From: Membranipora membranacea
Lineage: Eukaryota > Bryozoa > Gymnolaemata > Cheilostomatida > Membraniporidae
Length of the DNA: 64,000 nucleotides
Assembly (NCBI GenBank): GCA_914767715.1
Contig: OU612072.1
Coordinates: 9,736,001 to 9,800,000 of the forward strand
Direction of reading: 5' to 3'
The translations under genes and the position numbers were made by a program. Shown one piece after another: positions 31,280 to 44,500 of the stretch. Below the pieces are notes generated by a model. The model saw only the letters and a list, made by a program, of their open reading frames with translations, was not told the DNA's origin and searched no databases. The stretch's first letter is position 1; every line of letters starts with the position of its first letter.

Positions 31280-34200
31280 CTGTAATATTAATCATAAGAA
31301 ATCATATTGCAACATCAGTTTTATCTCTAAATTGACAAAACATTGTTCAACATGAGGTGTCGATGATATTCATATATACAGTGTATTCCTTTTAATTCAG
31401 ACTTCATAATTAAGAACTATCAATTCAGACAAGGAAACTTGGTCCCTTCAGCCAAGTCATTACATTCTAATGTCACCTAATTCAGACTCTGCTCGATAAG
31501 GTCCCCAGAGGTTTGAATTAAGTAAACTGCACTGTATTTCAAAGATGAAAGATATCTCAGCGTATCTCAATGAAACTGATAGCATTGTGCCCAAAAGAGA
31601 CAGTGGTGAATGAAAAGAAAAGTAATGCAAAAATCTTACGTGTCTGGGTAGGTGTGAAGTTGGTTGAGTAAAGTTGAGAAGAGTGTAGAGAAGACAAAAT
31701 AATAAGAAGTTGAATCGAGTAGTAGAGATAGTGATGAGAGATAACAGATAATGGGTGAACAAAGTCACAGTAGTACACAAGAAGTAATAAGGTCCTCTAG
31801 TCAATGAAGATAGGGATAGCACAGAATCGCAAACGATCAGTCAAATAGAACAACGGAGTCTAGCAAACTTATCAGAATAAGAAACCAGAAGACATTGTAA
31901 CACAAATATGTGTGGAATTCTGAGCACATTGTATACATTACTGACAGTGAATGACAGAATTAAAAATCAGCGGGGAAACAACTTTAAACTTCTGTGATGA
32001 AATAGTGATGGTGAGAACCGAAGAGGAAAAACACAATTAATTATTGGTCTTCCTATATTTTTTAATACTTTATTTGGCAATCTATCATTTTGAGGAAAAT
32101 GTTTCACATTTAGTGCCAAAACAAAAGAAAAAAACAAGAATAAGATTGATAAAACTATTTACATGTATATAATATGAAAACACTATTATGAAGGTGTGCC
32201 GTTATCATCAAAAACTCTCTGGTTTAGGCGAAAAGCTTATCAATTAGAATCAGTATTATTAGAATTAGTATCATTTTAACATAGAGACGGAGGAGTCAGC
32301 AGATATTGACTTTCTATTCAATGCAGGAAGGCTGCCGAGCTACTGATGAGAAGCAGCTCATCAAAAAAGTTGTGACTTACTTGACTTATGATGCTGAATG
32401 TCTCGTGACACATAGCGGCTCCCATAACAGCTTCCCAGTTGCTTTCCACTTCTCCCTATCTTTCGCTATATCTGCTGCCTCATTCCAGGTCTTCACACCA
32501 ACTGTCTTCAATCGCTTCATAACCACTCTCCTCCAAGTTTCTTTCGGTCTTCCTGGCAGTCTCTTTCCTTCCGGAGCCCAGCCGAGACTTACAGTTGTGC
32601 TTCATGTTAATGCAGGACCTAATTCTTATAGGCCTACATGGACCGCAATAAATAAAATGTTTAGCCTAAATTTTGTCCTTTTCAGTTGAGATGAGTGCAG
32701 CATATCAGACTCAAACTGATGAAACGAATTTATGAAGAGCTCATGCTACGTGCTGATATTTTACATCAATGTGATCAGGATATTTCTAAGCCCGAAAATA
32801 GTTTTCCCTTATCATTTGTAATATACTTAATCTAGCTGTCTAGTCTAGTCAGAACAATCAATTATAGCAAAGAATATCAGGTCGACAGTTAATAAAGTGA
32901 TTATTTTGAGAGTCATCTCGACTTGATGGAAAAGGGGACAACTCAACGTCAAATCAATCCGAATGTTTCAATAAAATTTTACAAGAACTTTGGCTATTCA
33001 ACAGGTCAAGAAAACCATGAATTTAATTTTCCAAATTTTTATCATACTCTGAATAGGACAATTAAGAATTCAATCATTCTGATTTCCATTTGATTGGATA
33101 TTCAGAGTGATGAGAGACTATATTTAATAATTCACACAATAAGATTTTGCTAAGCACAGGAGAAATGTATTGTTATGCTAGGGCCTTTTACCTTGAACTT
33201 ATTGGTGTTAGATCTATATCATAACTATAACTATAACTATAATGCTAAGGTTTGCTATCTGAGGCAGTGAAAATGTCTACAATCTACAAACATGGCCGTA
33301 GAACGTAGCAAAGTTGAAAAATCTCCGCTACTGCGCCTAACTGAATATATGTCAGGCTGAGGCATCACTGGAAATTGGAAATTTTTTAAACAACAAGGTC
33401 TAGATGATTATATGAGCAAACTTGGATCTGTGTCACTGTGCAAATAATTGCAATGTGGCCGTTGACCACAAAAACTAGTGCATCACTTATCCGTCTGGGG
33501 CTGTCGGACAGGGGAGGGGGTGGGGGAGCAAGGTTTGGGAGTCTCAGGCTAATGCATCACTGAACACACTCAAGTATAAACTTGTCCTGTCGTTTTTCAT
33601 TCCAGCTGTTGCCTTCCACAAAGTCATTGCACTAAGTCATGTCCAGCAATATGATACTTGTTGGCTCAGCTACTGCTTTGATCAGAAAAAGATTTAAAAT
33701 AAGTGCTCCATACACAGTGAAACTAAGAACATCTAGTAAAGATGTTATTATAGAAATGCCTTCTAGCCTCCATGCAGCAAAAAGCCTAGAGGCTTAGCGA
33801 CTATGACAACAAACCCTGATTATATAATGAATGGAAATATTATGTTATTAGATATAAAATTCTTTTCAAAACTTGAATAGAAAACCAACAACTTAATGAT
33901 CTTTTAGAGAGTGGAATCTATTGACCCACAAGCCTAAGCATTAGTCTAGATAGAGATTGTGCTATTTGATTCTTGTTTGTTAGAGACTTTTGAGAAAACC
34001 ATTTCACGCCTTGTGTTGTGTAGGTATTAATTTTGTTGACACCTATTTGCCTACACCTTGGCAGTATTTGTTTGTTGACTTATGAAATTGCATGTAAGCT
34101 ACACTCTGTCTAATAAAAATTCCTACCAGTGTATTTTATGTGACGCTCGCGGTTACTACCTACTGACCCCTGAGAGTGTGCCTGCATTATTTAAGCTTCT

Positions 34201-36038
34201 CCAGACGGAGGGGGGGGGGATGGCTTCGGATGAGAGGGACAAGAGTCTGGAGGGCTCAGGCTAAAGCTTCCCATATTTGTTCTTAGAAACATGGTCTTGC
34301 AAATTTGACAAAAAATTGGTAAATTTGTTGAACCAGGGAGAATGGAAGGTTGGATGAGAAATCGAAAAGGCCAGCATCATACCTCACTTAAAAAAAATTC
34401 TCTCATCTTAATAAATTCTGTTTGGTCCGCACATAAAAATATGAAAAGTATTTACATTTTTATGGGTCCGTTGAATACACAAAATATTGCTTTCGACAAC
34501 CTAACAGGCCAATCGAGAGACCTTCGAGTTATTTTATCAAACATATAGCTTATCTCAACTGATGTCTCGCAGTCAGGTAGCTATTTTTATATTATGTTAT
34601 ATTATGTTTCTCGGTCAATTTTATCGTTTTCTCCCAATAGGATCGGAATGAAAACGTTGATTGAAAATAGTACAATTAATTTGTGTTGTTGTGCATCAAT
34701 CCCCATGACACGGGAAGGGTTGCCAAATAAGGGTCCTGGACCTAAGCAACAATACTAGAGATGAATGCTGACCAAACCCGACACACAATCAGAGTACTTT
34801 GTTGGCGCCTTGCCTAAGTCCCCTGATAAATTGACCGACAAGCACTGGATTTAAGATGTAGCCCGAGAAACATCATTATTGTCTTTGTGAGTATTGAGGG
34901 GATTTTGTAGACCAGCCCGCAAAACAGAATACAGCTTACAGAATATAGTCTCCACTTTCATACACACACTTATTTCTATTTATCGCACTATTATTTCCTT
35001 TATTGGATTGCTGCCTTTAAGACATTAATATTCATTTAAATCAGAGTTTAATTAGATTCATATATTGCTTCCAGTTGGCCTATACAAGAGGCTGCCATTT
35101 TTCTTCAAGTGCTTTAGAAGCTGTTTGATGGTAGGCAATATAGTGTTGACAAAGAATTTTTCGTTGTTACTACCAACTACACGATATCGAAGGATAAAAT
35201 AGAAAAGAGAAACTTCTTCGGTTGACATATAATCTAGTTGGAGGATGTTCTGATACCAGTATTGAATTCAGATTCTTTAAAGCACAAGTTTATCCTGAGA
35301 GACAAGACAGAAAGTCGGCTGGGGACAAAAGAGAGACCACTTTGGTAGGTAGTCTGATCAAGGAGTATTCCTTGCTTTGATGGATCACATCATATAGTGA
35401 GTCTGATAGCCTGAGTACTCGCTCGACAATTTGAGGATATAAACAAACTAGGATATAAAGCAAAGGAGAGTGCCTAGAATGTTTCAAAATAAACAAGATG
35501 GCTCCGGTCACCTGAGAAAATCCAAGTCAAGCTATGAAGATAGTAAAATGCTAGCTGGGTCTAACAAATTTCCATTATTATGAGAATGTCCATAGAGAAA
35601 TTGCTGAGAGCTGCTTACCTAGGTCAATCCAGATGATAGGTACTATTCTACTTACGTATAGGAAACCTCAAAACATGTTGAAACTTTGCTCCCAAAAAAA
35701 ATGTGGTAGTGACAGCATAGCATACCCATACTCATATGGGTAAATATTGGCTTGAGTTTAGTTTATCTAGTTTGGAGGTGACGTAATGGTAACTAGCATG
35801 AACTTTAGCTAGCTAAGGAGGGAATTTAATAAGTAAGGAGGGTGAGCAAATGTTGGCTTGCAGTAATTTTCACTACCTCATGTAGATACGAAAAGTGGGT
35901 CTTTTCCTCCTGTGAACACATGCTCATCTATGGTTTATATTATGAATCACAGTCTGTTTAGTATAGTGGTACTGCAATTTTACATTTCACCCATTATTTT
36001 ACAGACAGGCATTTGAGAGAAGGAATACCATATACAAG
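31280..36038. other. Gene-poor stretch
   Basis: Apart from the LINE tail at 32,386-32,590, no gene can be supported. Low-complexity purine-rich DNA lies at 31,560-31,780, short (ataact)n at 33,220-33,240, and poly-G at 34,207-34,218. Upstream exons of the membrane-protein gene (minus) and the promoter of the Tctex1 gene (plus) must lie here but I could not place them. A minus-strand frame at 35,290-35,511 with an acceptor-like start is the only exon-like object. Confidence 0.5.
32386..32590 (-). pseudogene. Non-LTR retrotransposon reverse transcriptase C-terminal remnant
   Basis: The minus strand translates to a segment with GRPKETWRR, a central VKTWNEAADIAKDREKW and a stop shortly after LLWEPL. 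This pattern (GRP..W, then A.DR..W) is the characteristic last 60 residues of LINE reverse transcriptases. No upstream RT or endonuclease sequence is visible, so it is a 5'-truncated copy. Confidence 0.75.
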
Positions 36039-37896
36039 ATGGAGGTTCAGTCACAATCAGCACAGCCGATGTCTTCTCTTGTGTCGAGAAGTAAACTAAA
36101 GACACCGAAAAGTAGAGGGTCCGTGGCATTTCAAGGTAGGTCTTAAATATCATCTGTTCGAAGAATTATTTACTGATTGCCTCACAGATTGAGCCCCTTA
36201 GATGGCCTAAACATTGGAATGTCTATTGAAAACTCATGCAAAAGTTCACAGCAACATCTTTATTGACAATTTCACTATTGAATTCAGCTTTAAATAGCAA
36301 AAAAGTAGAGAAAGCTGCATTGGTCTCATTGTCTCAAACTGACGGTTAAGTGCAGTTTTCCTCATTTCAGATTAAAAGCCAAATCCACACACATCCTTTT
36401 TCTTTAGTGGAAATGTGGTTTTCTGATCTAGCTTAACGTCCAAAATCCACAATTGTGAAAAGAGGCATGACTGCACCTACCTCCAATCATAGGTACTAAA
36501 AAACGCTTTTCTACTGTCTCATCAACCAGGAATATTTTGCCCTCCCTCAAACTTTACCCTATACTTATTTTCTGCTAAGGCCCAATACCGAAGACACCTA
36601 CAGTGAGAAAAGTTAGCATGATCCCTGGATCAGCGAAGGAAGGGGCGAGAAAATCGAGCACCGCTGGCGGAGATTTCAGGAAGGCTAGTAACGCAGAGAT
36701 GAGCGAAACATCCGAGTCTGTCAGTAATATGTAAGTAGTAAACCAGCTATCCCATAATACGCCAAATTACCCAGAATGCAATTTTGCTCCCATATGCGAT
36801 ATACCTTTCATAATGTATCTGCAGGAATTTTCAACTATTGGCATTCTCTACCAGGTGTTCCCAAATGAATTTGTTTGAAGGGGGATGTTTCTGTGTCAAT
36901 TTCATCTAATTCCTTGATTTATTCATTCTACAACGACACAACTTTCTTACAAGCTTTGTCGCCTCTCTCTGGAAAAAACACGTGTCTGAGATTTAGACGA
37001 ATAATATTTAACCATTCAGAGACATTTGGAGTTGCTTTCTCTCAGCTTAAGAAAAAGCAACTGCTTAAGCACACTAAAAAGGCTGCTCTTTATTGTGTAG
37101 GGATTTCAGAGCAAAGACAGCTAGAATGGTTCAGCCGACATATCAGCTCAAACCAACTTCAAACTTCAGTGGGACACAGATTAACAAAATAGCCTCAGAT
37201 CTACTAGATTTATACTTGAACGATGTGACATACAGTCCAGAACTATGCAGGCAGAAGAGCAAAGAGATAGCTAGGGCTATTACAGACGCAATCAAGAAAC
37301 TAGGACTAACAAGGTATGATTGCTTACCTATAGGGCAGTTAGTAGGGAGGAGACTGTCAGACAACAGCTGCCATAATTATTATCCATCAATTTCTTGCTA
37401 AGGAAAGCAGCCTTGCTAGGGGTCTTGTTCCCAAAACATCAGAATATGGCTAAATCTATTAGGTCAAGGGTAGAAGGCAGGTATATGACCACAAAATAGG
37501 ATCAAACGGTGTCTTTGGGTCTAAATAAGTAAATCTAAAACAAGAAAGAAAATATTTGGGTTCAGAGGAAGCAGTACTTTCAATGCAGTATTTGAGGCTA
37601 ATCTTTGCATTTGAAAAGTTCAAAAACATTTTGCTGGTCTTTAAAACAGTACAACATAATTTGATGATTCCCTCCATTTCTGAATGACCTAAATAACTTA
37701 AATGGCTATCTCTGTTACTATTTGCAGATATAAGGTTTTGACTGTAGTCAACATTGGTAACCTCAATGACTTTTCGACAGTGAAGATAGCTAGCAGAAGT
37801 GTTTGGGACGAGAAAACCGATAAATTCACAACAGCTGAATTCTACAACAAGACACTTTATGCTGTAGCAATGATATACACGCTGTATACGGATTGA
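36039..37896 (+). CDS. Tctex1-domain dynein light chain (DYNLT5/Tctex1D1-like)
   Basis: A 206-residue protein, complete, in exons 36,039-36,135, 36,580-36,730, 37,110-37,313 and 37,728-37,896. All junctions are canonical and in phase. Residues 1-82 are disordered and rich in Ser, Lys and Arg (SRSKLKTPKSRGS, then RKVSMIPGS). The Tctex1 domain fills the rest: QPTYQLKP start, ELCRQKSKEIARAITDAIK helix, RYKVLTVVNIG, SRSVWDEKTDKF, and the terminal strand LYAVAMIYTLYTD. The tyrosine-Q-L start, the ELCRQ helix and the W-D motif are the hallmarks of the Tctex1D subfamily. These act as cargo-linked or axonemal light chains of dynein. It ends about 640 bp before the convergent gene on the minus strand. 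Confidence 0.92.
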
Positions 37897-37936
37897 TAGG
37901 GTGATAGAAGTATAAAGCTGACTTTAAACTGCGGGT

Positions 37937-38095
37937 TTTTCCGTCAGACTATTAATTCAGACTTTTGCTTTCATATAATCTATCATTTGGAGCAACCAAA
38001 AATCTGAATGTTGGCACAAGAATGCAGATTTTTGGATGCTCCAAATGGTAGCTTATATAAAAGAAAAATCTGACGGAGAAATCTGTCTGAGAGCT
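37937..38095. mobile_element. Foldback MITE between convergent genes
   Basis: The left part (ccgtcagactattaattcag, then catttggagcaaccaaaaat) is the reverse complement, with few mismatches, of the right part (atttttggatgctccaaatg, then aaatctgacgg). About 159 bp with a short central loop. It lies just past the Tctex1 stop codon. Confidence 0.75.
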
Positions 38096-38532
38096 CTGAA
38101 GTGTGATTGTAGCTCAAAGAAGCCTAATTTAAAATATGTTGGCATTCGAGCTGTAATGAGTTTTACCTTCCCAAACTTGATAGTTTCTTGATTGGCTTCA
38201 TGTTATACATAATTTATTGAGTAACTTGTATTCATTAAAATATCACAAAATCACAACAGCACCTGTTAATCACACAAGGCTGATTCAAATAATTTTGACT
38301 TAATTTTGATCGAAAAGATTAAATTCGAAAAGACGAAAAAATGTCATGAAACAGAATCACAATCTTCTGTCCAACAACGATTATACAAACATTATAAATC
38401 AGCCAGGTTGTATTTGTCAATCGCTGCCGCCTGTAACACAATCGGCTTTTCTGTATTCGAAAAGCAAGCTTAAATTTTATGATTAGTGTTACCTTGTCTT
38501 GGTTGGGTTACCTCATAAAAATGGCAGAGCGG

Positions 38533-41500
38533 TTACTTTTTTCCCCTGCCTAGTGGTGACATTTCTTTTCCCTCTCTCTTGTATTTCGACCGCGGAGGCA
38601 CCTGAAATATGGCATAAATATTATCATACACTCATGAGTTTATAGTGATGTTATAGCTCTTGGCTGGAATACATGATATCAGTCCAGCTGGTTTTCTCAT
38701 AACAAGGTGAGATCAATCGGCTCCTTTACTTAATTGCACAATAATAGTGGAGATCAAATATTGCGGTGGTTCCTACTGCCAATCAATATTAAACTTGCAG
38801 GCAAGTATTTCACAAGTTTGAGTTGCCACAACTCATGTCTCCCATCCAACGACCTGCTTCATTTAACAAAGGTATAGATAAATCTCTCTCTGAAAATCCC
38901 ATGTTTCTCAATAGCTTTTTTGGGCTCATTATTAAAATGTAAAATGTTCAACGGGGAGAGGATAACACCTATCAAATAGTGATATAACAGTAACAATTAT
39001 CCTGATTGGCTAATTGCTGGCAACATGCTACCCAAATACCAATGCAGTTAGAGTCAGGCAGAGTTACCCATGATAAAGATATGTCAGATATGCATGATAA
39101 AAAAATTCAATGCTCCACTTGGCATGAATTATTGATGCTGGAAAGAGTGCTACCATAAGGGAATGGACCATTGAATTTTTTACCGTGCAAATCTGACACA
39201 ACTTTATCATAAATAACTGCTATAATATGCCTTGGTCTTTGGGTAGTCTTTGGGTAGTCTTTGGGTAGTCTTTGGGTAGTCTTTGGGTAGTCTTTGGGTA
39301 GTCTTTGGGTAGTCTTTGGGTAGTCTTTGGGTAGTCTTTAATTTGGTCTCACTCACTATGGAGCCCATTCTTCTCATTCTGTCAGCTAGTTCTTTCTGTT
39401 TTCTCCTTATGGCGTCATCTTCTAAAGCTTTCTGAAAAATTAGAAGATTTCATTTAGGCAAAAACCTGCTGGAGCTATTTAAAGTTTACCTTTTCCATTT
39501 TTTATTCAACAATTTCAATTTCGCCTGCATTTTAAGTAGCTACCTCTGTTGTTGCCAGCTTAACTTGAGTACAGGGGCTACTAAGAATCCCATATTTTTT
39601 GAATGGATCACTAACCTCTCTAAAAACGCAAAATCATGTTTACAAAAAAACGCGAGAGCAAACTTTTATCGACTCTCCGTAATTTAGTTTCTTTCTGAAT
39701 GATGAATTGGTATGTCCTATATTTCATTGCATTTCATTGTTCTCCAATCCTCATCATCCCTTGTATTCTTGCCTTACTAATCTTTTATCATATTCATGAA
39801 AGGCACAGAAAAAAAAATGCCAAGAAGTTAACCAATGCGGAACCTTCACCTAAAAGTAAGGGTTCACCTGAGACTTTTTGGTTGCAGATAACTCCAACTA
39901 CCTGCTGACACTTACCTGCCGGGTTTCTTCATCACATAGAAGCTCCTGTATGGCTTGCTGATTACATTCCGTAGTTACAACAGGTGCTTGGCCAATTGGT
40001 TTATATGAGACTTTGCCCTCTCTTGGTCTGTCTGAAGGCTTCACCATCATAGAAGGTGATGTCACTGCCTACAAAGCATGAGCATGCGGATTTGTGATTA
40101 CTCAATGTCAAGGTCAAAGAGTAAGCCCTCGGGCAAACTGATTTCGAGATTACACTATTAACATGTGTATCTCTGATCGATAGAGCCTCTGTCGTAAATA
40201 ATTTGCACCTACATCAGGCTAAAAGAGAGGACAACTCTGATTTTATCAAACAGACATGATCGAAAAAGATATTCCTAGCTCTGCATTATTAGCAATTTTT
40301 TCATTCTCTCTTCTGAGCTTAGGCTAGCAATACACAGATGTAAGTTAGTTTGTCAAAAATACGTACTTTATGCTCCTCTAAAACTGGAAATAGGTAAGAT
40401 AAGATTTTCCAAAGTTAAATTAAAATATTTCAATAAGAAATGAGAAGATGATAAGTGTATATCAAAAAGTTTGGGTAATCACCCATACGTCTCCTTAACA
40501 CTACATTTTAGCTGCCCTAAGGCTAGGTGAATTAATTCACTCTCTATCGATCAGAGATATACATGCAATGGTATATCACGTCATCAGTGTGGGCCTCAGG
40601 TAGTTTTGTATGGAGCAACATTGAACCGTATGATATGTGTGCTATGAGGTTTGGAATGACAAAATATAGTGACAATCTGTACGAGAAATTGCAGACTAAA
40701 GTGGTTGGCAATTTTGAAACAAAAGCAAAATCTGCTTGCGCATGACCTGCAAAAACTTGTAGAAAAGTCTCAAGCATTTACAAGAATCTTTCACAACCTA
40801 CCTGGACGTTATCTCCCCGTACTTGATACAGCTGCACTCGATCCTCGACGATCCCGGCCTCAGCCTCTCTGCTAGTCTTGTGTATAGGCAGAGCTCTAGG
40901 TGCATCAGCCGCTTTACCGATTTTCGCATCATCAAGAACCGAGGGTATAGTCCCAGAGATAAACTGCATGCTCTTATAGGTGTTTAGAGCTATGGTTTCT
41001 TGTTGTTGGGTGTAGCCTTTACTTGAAGCTGTGTGTTGTTTAACAGACTCAAGGGTTTCAGCCGGTTTTTGAGAGATGACTGGGGGAAAGTTCCCTGGCG
41101 CCGACTCAAACCGCCCACCAGGAATAGCGGATAACAGCGTGTTCCCCTGCAAGGTTTTAACCAGCGCTTCTCTGGGTTTGTCATAAGCTCGGCTTGTATC
41201 TGCCTCTCGTTGCGATATCGGAATGATGTTTGGGTTCGCTGAGATAATTGTTCTATTCGATTGTGAGTGCGGTACTTTCCTAGGCGTATTCTGAATCTTA
41301 CTTATCACAGCGTCGTGTTTCGAAACTCGAGCAACGTTTGGAAGTGCAGATGCCATTGTTCTATTAGAGTGCGATTCGGGCACTTGTTTGGGCCTTACCC
41401 TGGTCATACTTATTGCAGCGCCATGTTGCGATACTGGAATAATGTTAGGAAGCGCAGACTCGATTGTTCTATTAGACTGTGAGTATGGTACTTGTTTAGT

Positions 41501-44500
41501 AACACCCTTGATCATGCTGTATGCAGGGTCATGAATCACAGGCTTCTTGCCTTCTCCAACAGTGTGAATACTTTTATACGCATTTAAAGCTAATAACTCT
41601 CTTGGTCGATCGCAAGTTTTGCTGAGATCAGCCTTCCACTGTTTTATCGTCTCGACAATGCCCGCAACAGCCTCAGTGCTTTTATATAGATTTAAAGCTG
41701 CCGCTCCTTTTGGCTGACTTAGGGTAATATGTAAATCTGGCTTCTGATTGGTTGTTGCCTCCACCTTACCGGCCACAGGTTCCAAGCTCATAAATAAATC
41801 CCGTGTGAGCACTTCTTTGGATTTGTCGTAAGCGGTTCTCAATGAAGCACTCCTCAGAGCTGAATATACCGATGATACATCTAATACTCTCTCTTGTGTC
41901 ACGAGATCTGGGTAAATAACATAGATGAAGTCCATATATTCATATCCTTATTGGTCAGTTACCACCGGATCATGATTCAGGGGATTTCTCAATTAAAATG
42001 TGCCCGAGCCACTATCTGAACAAATTGCTCATTCGTAAATTGAATTATACACATTCTGAGTGACCAAATTGGGAGCAAATTGGCCTTATTGAAAGACTGA
42101 ACAAGCCAGGATTGGGAGCCATGTGATAGAGATAATTTGGTTCAAAAATCTGAACTAACTGAAATAGTTTATTAAAATGGTGATAGGTGATTGGGTAATT
42201 TTTAATGAATAACCAACTTACTAGTTATATCATGCTTTGATATGGACCGCAAAAGTTGTTTGAGCGTAGTTATGTGCCCAACAATCAAAGCAGATGCATC
42301 TCAATTGAGCACTGAAAATCCCTACTCGAAACATTATAAAGGGAGATGAATGAAAGGGATGAATGGGAAAGAATGCTTGGGAGGGACAGGTTCAAACCCA
42401 TGATGTTATTGAGTCCTAAGTGCAGTGATGCAAAGGTATCTTTGAGAACTGCATTGTTTAGCTGGAGTTCCTGTGTTGCCTGACAATTGCCAACCTTGTG
42501 TAGGAATTCAGGTATAGCAACCACAAAACTATAACTGGTGAACGTGAATACAGCTTGCCTGCCATAAATGTTATAAATCTGGCTGGGGTATTTGAATTGT
42601 ATCCGAAAGCAATGCTCCACAAATTTTTATACGAACAAAACTAGGTAATTTGGAAACATAGTATCAGATAGGGCATTATCTAACGGGGACACCGAATTAA
42701 AATCTTCTCATCGAATGGAAATAGTATCAGTTGTATCGTCATACAGTTAGAACACTCAACACAGGGACTCATCTGATTTTGATCTGATTGGCTGTCCCTA
42801 CTAGCATGAATAATATAGCCTGGGAAATTGTCTTGTTTTCAAACTGAAAACAGTAAGGAAAAACCTTCAGCTGTTCTAGATTGCTACTATGGACTGGCTA
42901 TCTTTGCGAGCCCTTTGTTTGGCAAAAGACAGCTAATGATGCTAATCCAGATATGAAATTCAAACAAAGGGGCATATAACAGAAGGTAAGAGGTTTTGCC
43001 GAAACTAATAGGAACAACAAAACCAAGAAGGATCAATGAACAGAGAGTATGTTGGAGAGTAGTTCAGGTATATTCACAAAGATGAACAGAGGAAGGAGAA
43101 CAAGAAAAATGAACAGAAAACTGGAGTCATAGTTTGAAAGAGGAACAATTGCCAGAAATATACATCTCCATGGTTTAGCCAACAACTTTGTTACATTTCC
43201 GGCAATCAATATTAATAAACAATTATTCAATAGAAGTAATATAATATATTACAAAAAAATTACCCTCATGATTATTCACAAACACAGTCGCCCTATCGGC
43301 GAGTATGGTCACGTGAGCCCTCTGATGGTGCGGCACGCTGAGCAGGGCCGTAGCTTCCAATGCGCATCTTGGTATGGCGTGAATACAGGCTTTGTATTGT
43401 GCCATAAGCTCGATGATGCGCACGTCGGAGGATGTGTATTCCTGGAATGAGGTTACGAGGGAGGTTTTGTTTAGTCAACCTAAATCACGGAAAATAACAG
43501 ATCCAACTCAACTCATAAGCGCTGAAGTGTAAGGTTAAAAATATTAGATGATGGAAAGGATTGAGTAAGGAAGTAAAGCGGTGTCGGGACTCGGTTTTCT
43601 ATAGGGTTTTGAGACTTATTCGGTGTAATAATATAGTTTTTTTAGGAAAGAGTGACAACAAGCAGTAACAAATACAGGATTTGATGGTTGTAGAGATCGC
43701 AACAACTGATCTGGCCTAGATATTTGGGGTGGGACATGAGTTGTCCCATATTATAGGCGGCATTTTCTATCTGAAGTTTGATTGAACAGGACTATAAGGC
43801 CATCACATCGGTAGGACAAGATAAATTGATTCAGGAGGTCTCTTTTGATAAAAATTCAAAGAATCAAACTTGTACGATCATTCGAACAATAAACGATGAA
43901 CAACTCATACCTTTTTGATGACTTTCTTAGGAGAGTTCTGGCTAGAGTTGATCGCTTCCTGCAAAAAAAGATTGAAACTATAAATATATATATATATAAT
44001 AAATCAAATTCGGTATCGAATGACAGAGAGTCTCCTAGCCTGAGACCATTATCTATAGGTTGCAATCACGATACTAGTCTATTAGATAAGATCAAGAATG
44101 CAACCTATATGGTCTTGGACTAGAGGTTTCAGCCAGTATAATTCAAGAGAATCAACAGTGTTTGCACAACTATTAAACCAACTAGAAAATGAAACCAGAT
44201 CGGTTTATATGGTGAACAAAGAAAGTAACAAATCTAAAATAATGCAGAACATTTGGAATCAAAATTATGTAAAAAGTGCACCCTTCTTGTTGAGAATCCT
44301 GTTAATTTAAACAAATCGTCACATTTAGAACGATATATGTAACCTAATTTTAATTCCAAAATTTACCAGTGAACTTCCAGTGCTCAATAAGTCCCCTTAT
44401 CCTGAGGGCGAGTACGAAATTCATTGAGACTGGACATAATGACAGCCTCAAAAATCTGTTAATTTCAAAAAATTGAAACTCTACCTATCAGATTGCAGAC

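Noticed and set aside
31460-31822. Minus-strand frame of 120 codons
   Set aside because: It lies in purine-rich low-complexity DNA; the Leu/Ser/Thr-rich translation shows no domain and no splice signals.
32306-32689. Plus-strand frame of 127 codons
   Set aside because: It is the antisense of the LINE reverse transcriptase tail.
35290-35511. Minus-strand 73-codon frame with an acceptor-like start
   Set aside because: No donor, partner exon or recognisable domain; its phase could not be linked to the membrane-protein gene.
39236-39334. CRISPR-like or regulatory array
   Set aside because: Units are 11 bp with no spacers, in a eukaryotic genome; a simple tandem expansion explains it.
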